The notes beneath the pieces are model-generated. The model ran no database searches and was not told the DNA's origin. It saw nothing but the letters and a program-made list of their open reading frames with translations. Made by a program: the position numbers and the translations under genes. Shown piece after piece: positions 63,370 to 64,000 of a DNA stretch of 64,000 nucleotides. Each line of letters starts with the position of its first letter. The stretch's first letter is position 1. The stretch comes from a virus: positions 1-64,000 of the IMG/VR virus record IMGVR_UViG_3300042453_004886. The stretch is one strand, 5' to 3'.

Positions 63370-64000
63370 TTAGTTTTCCGCCGATACATTCAAGCTATTA
63401 AGTAAAATAATTTTTCCAGCGGGAAGTGTAACTACTCTGTTACCGCCAGAGCCTGTATACGCTGGCTTTCCCCTTAAAGCTACATCTGAGTAATCGTTTG
63501 GGTATAAAACTTCAATACTAACCCCTCTGTCAGAAACAGCTGCCGTGAAAACAGTTGCTTCAAGTGCAGAAAGATAAATAGTTTGACCAATACTAAGATT
63601 TGAAAAGTAGTTTTTTACAGTTGTCTGAGCAGCTGCCAAAGCGTTAGTTACAGATTCATCTGTGAGTGCTTTAGAAGTCTTTATTTTTACAACGCAATCT
63701 AAAGCAAACACAGGAGGAAGTTTTATGTCGTATCGTATACCGGCTGGCTTTTTTTCTTGTATTCTATTTTCAACTGATTCTTTTACTTTTGCTGGCAAAT
63801 CTCCGGCTTCCCAAGTTTCAGGAGTTACCTCTACTACAATCGAACCAGGATGGTTTCCTTCTATAACGTTATTTATAACCCTTGAGTTGTCGTGAACAAT
63901 TACTGACTTAACTCCAGATACAGACTTGAGGTAATTTTCAATAATACTAATAGTCCCGTAACCAATATTTTGAATATAGGCCTGAAAGCCTCTTCTAGCC
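63370..64000 (-). CDS. Baseplate J-like protein, partial
   Basis: The reading frame is open from the right edge of the window (no stop from about residue one of the visible part) to the stop at 63370, so the visible 209 residues are the C-terminal end of a longer gene. An in-frame TTG at 63798 is not needed as a start. The visible part has SVSGVKSVIVHDN, an acidic VEVTPETWEAG segment, RIQEKKPAGI and a beta-rich end, which fit the C-terminal domains of baseplate J/gp47-like wedge proteins of contractile tails. Its start lies beyond the window. Confidence 0.65.
   Translation of the reverse strand, partial: ARRGFQAYIQNIGYGTISIIENYLKSVSGVKSVIVHDNSRVINNVIEGNHPGSIVVEVTPETWEAGDLPAKVKESVENRIQEKKPAGIRYDIKLPPVFALDCVVKIKTSKALTDESVTNALAAAQTTVKNYFSNLSIGQTIYLSALEATVFTAAVSDRGVSIEVLYPNDYSDVALRGKPAYTGSGGNRVVTLPAGKIILLNSLNVSAEN

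Noticed and set aside
1-64000. CRISPR array, integrase, transposase or other mobile element
   Set aside because: No regularly spaced repeats and no recombinase motifs were seen.

Overview
The window looks like part of a large tailed double-stranded DNA bacteriophage, probably with a contractile tail. Direct support: a terminase large subunit with ATPase and nuclease motifs, a PAAR spike tip, a baseplate-J-like protein cut by the right edge, a DUF4815-like baseplate or fibre protein, an S74 self-cleaving fibre, very long virion-type proteins (2667, 3208, 1115, 1121 and 1027 residues) and a lysis amidase. It also carries its own replication and nucleotide-metabolism genes: clamp loader, primase, three helicases, RNase HII, class II ribonucleotide reductase, MazG-like hydrolase and PhoH. 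Genes are packed with ATGA or TAATG overlaps and purine-rich ribosome binding sites. No tRNA, CRISPR, integrase or insertion sequence was seen. The host cannot be named from the sequence.

Layout: (1) 1-248, leader with hairpins and a near-consensus sigma70 promoter. (2) 249-12272, plus strand: coiled-coil protein, SNF2-like helicase, DnaX-like clamp loader, a possible delta-like partner, a possible ssDNA-binding protein, UvsW-like helicase, DnaG-type primase, RNase HII, UvrD-like helicase and an AT-hook protein. (3) 12340-14100, minus strand: PAAR spike cluster. (4) 14185-18873, plus strand: a zinc-ribbon PD-DxK nuclease candidate, a RecB-like nuclease with four cysteines, an HU-like protein, helix-turn-helix proteins (one a possible small terminase) and two beta-rich proteins. 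(5) 18870-27576, minus strand: a 2667-residue giant protein and a cytosine-C5-methyltransferase-like gene. (6) 27577-27918, a structured divergent intergenic region. (7) 27919-35759, plus strand: ribonucleotide reductase, many small genes, MazG-like protein, a P-loop kinase-like protein and PhoH. (8) 35810-64000, minus strand: lysis pair, fibres, terminase, two tandem zincin-motif proteins, a 3208-residue protein with a C-terminal lytic transglycosylase-like domain, and baseplate proteins.

The plus-strand blocks hold DNA replication, repair and precursor supply, while the long minus-strand blocks hold virion and lysis genes, a common early/late split. The most unusual items are the tandem HEFAH proteins, the possible attenuator or riboswitch leader before the methyltransferase gene, the repeated terminator on both sides of that gene, a degenerate phospholipase-D-like segment in the 2667-residue protein, and duplicated small gene families around 31.8-34.7 kb.
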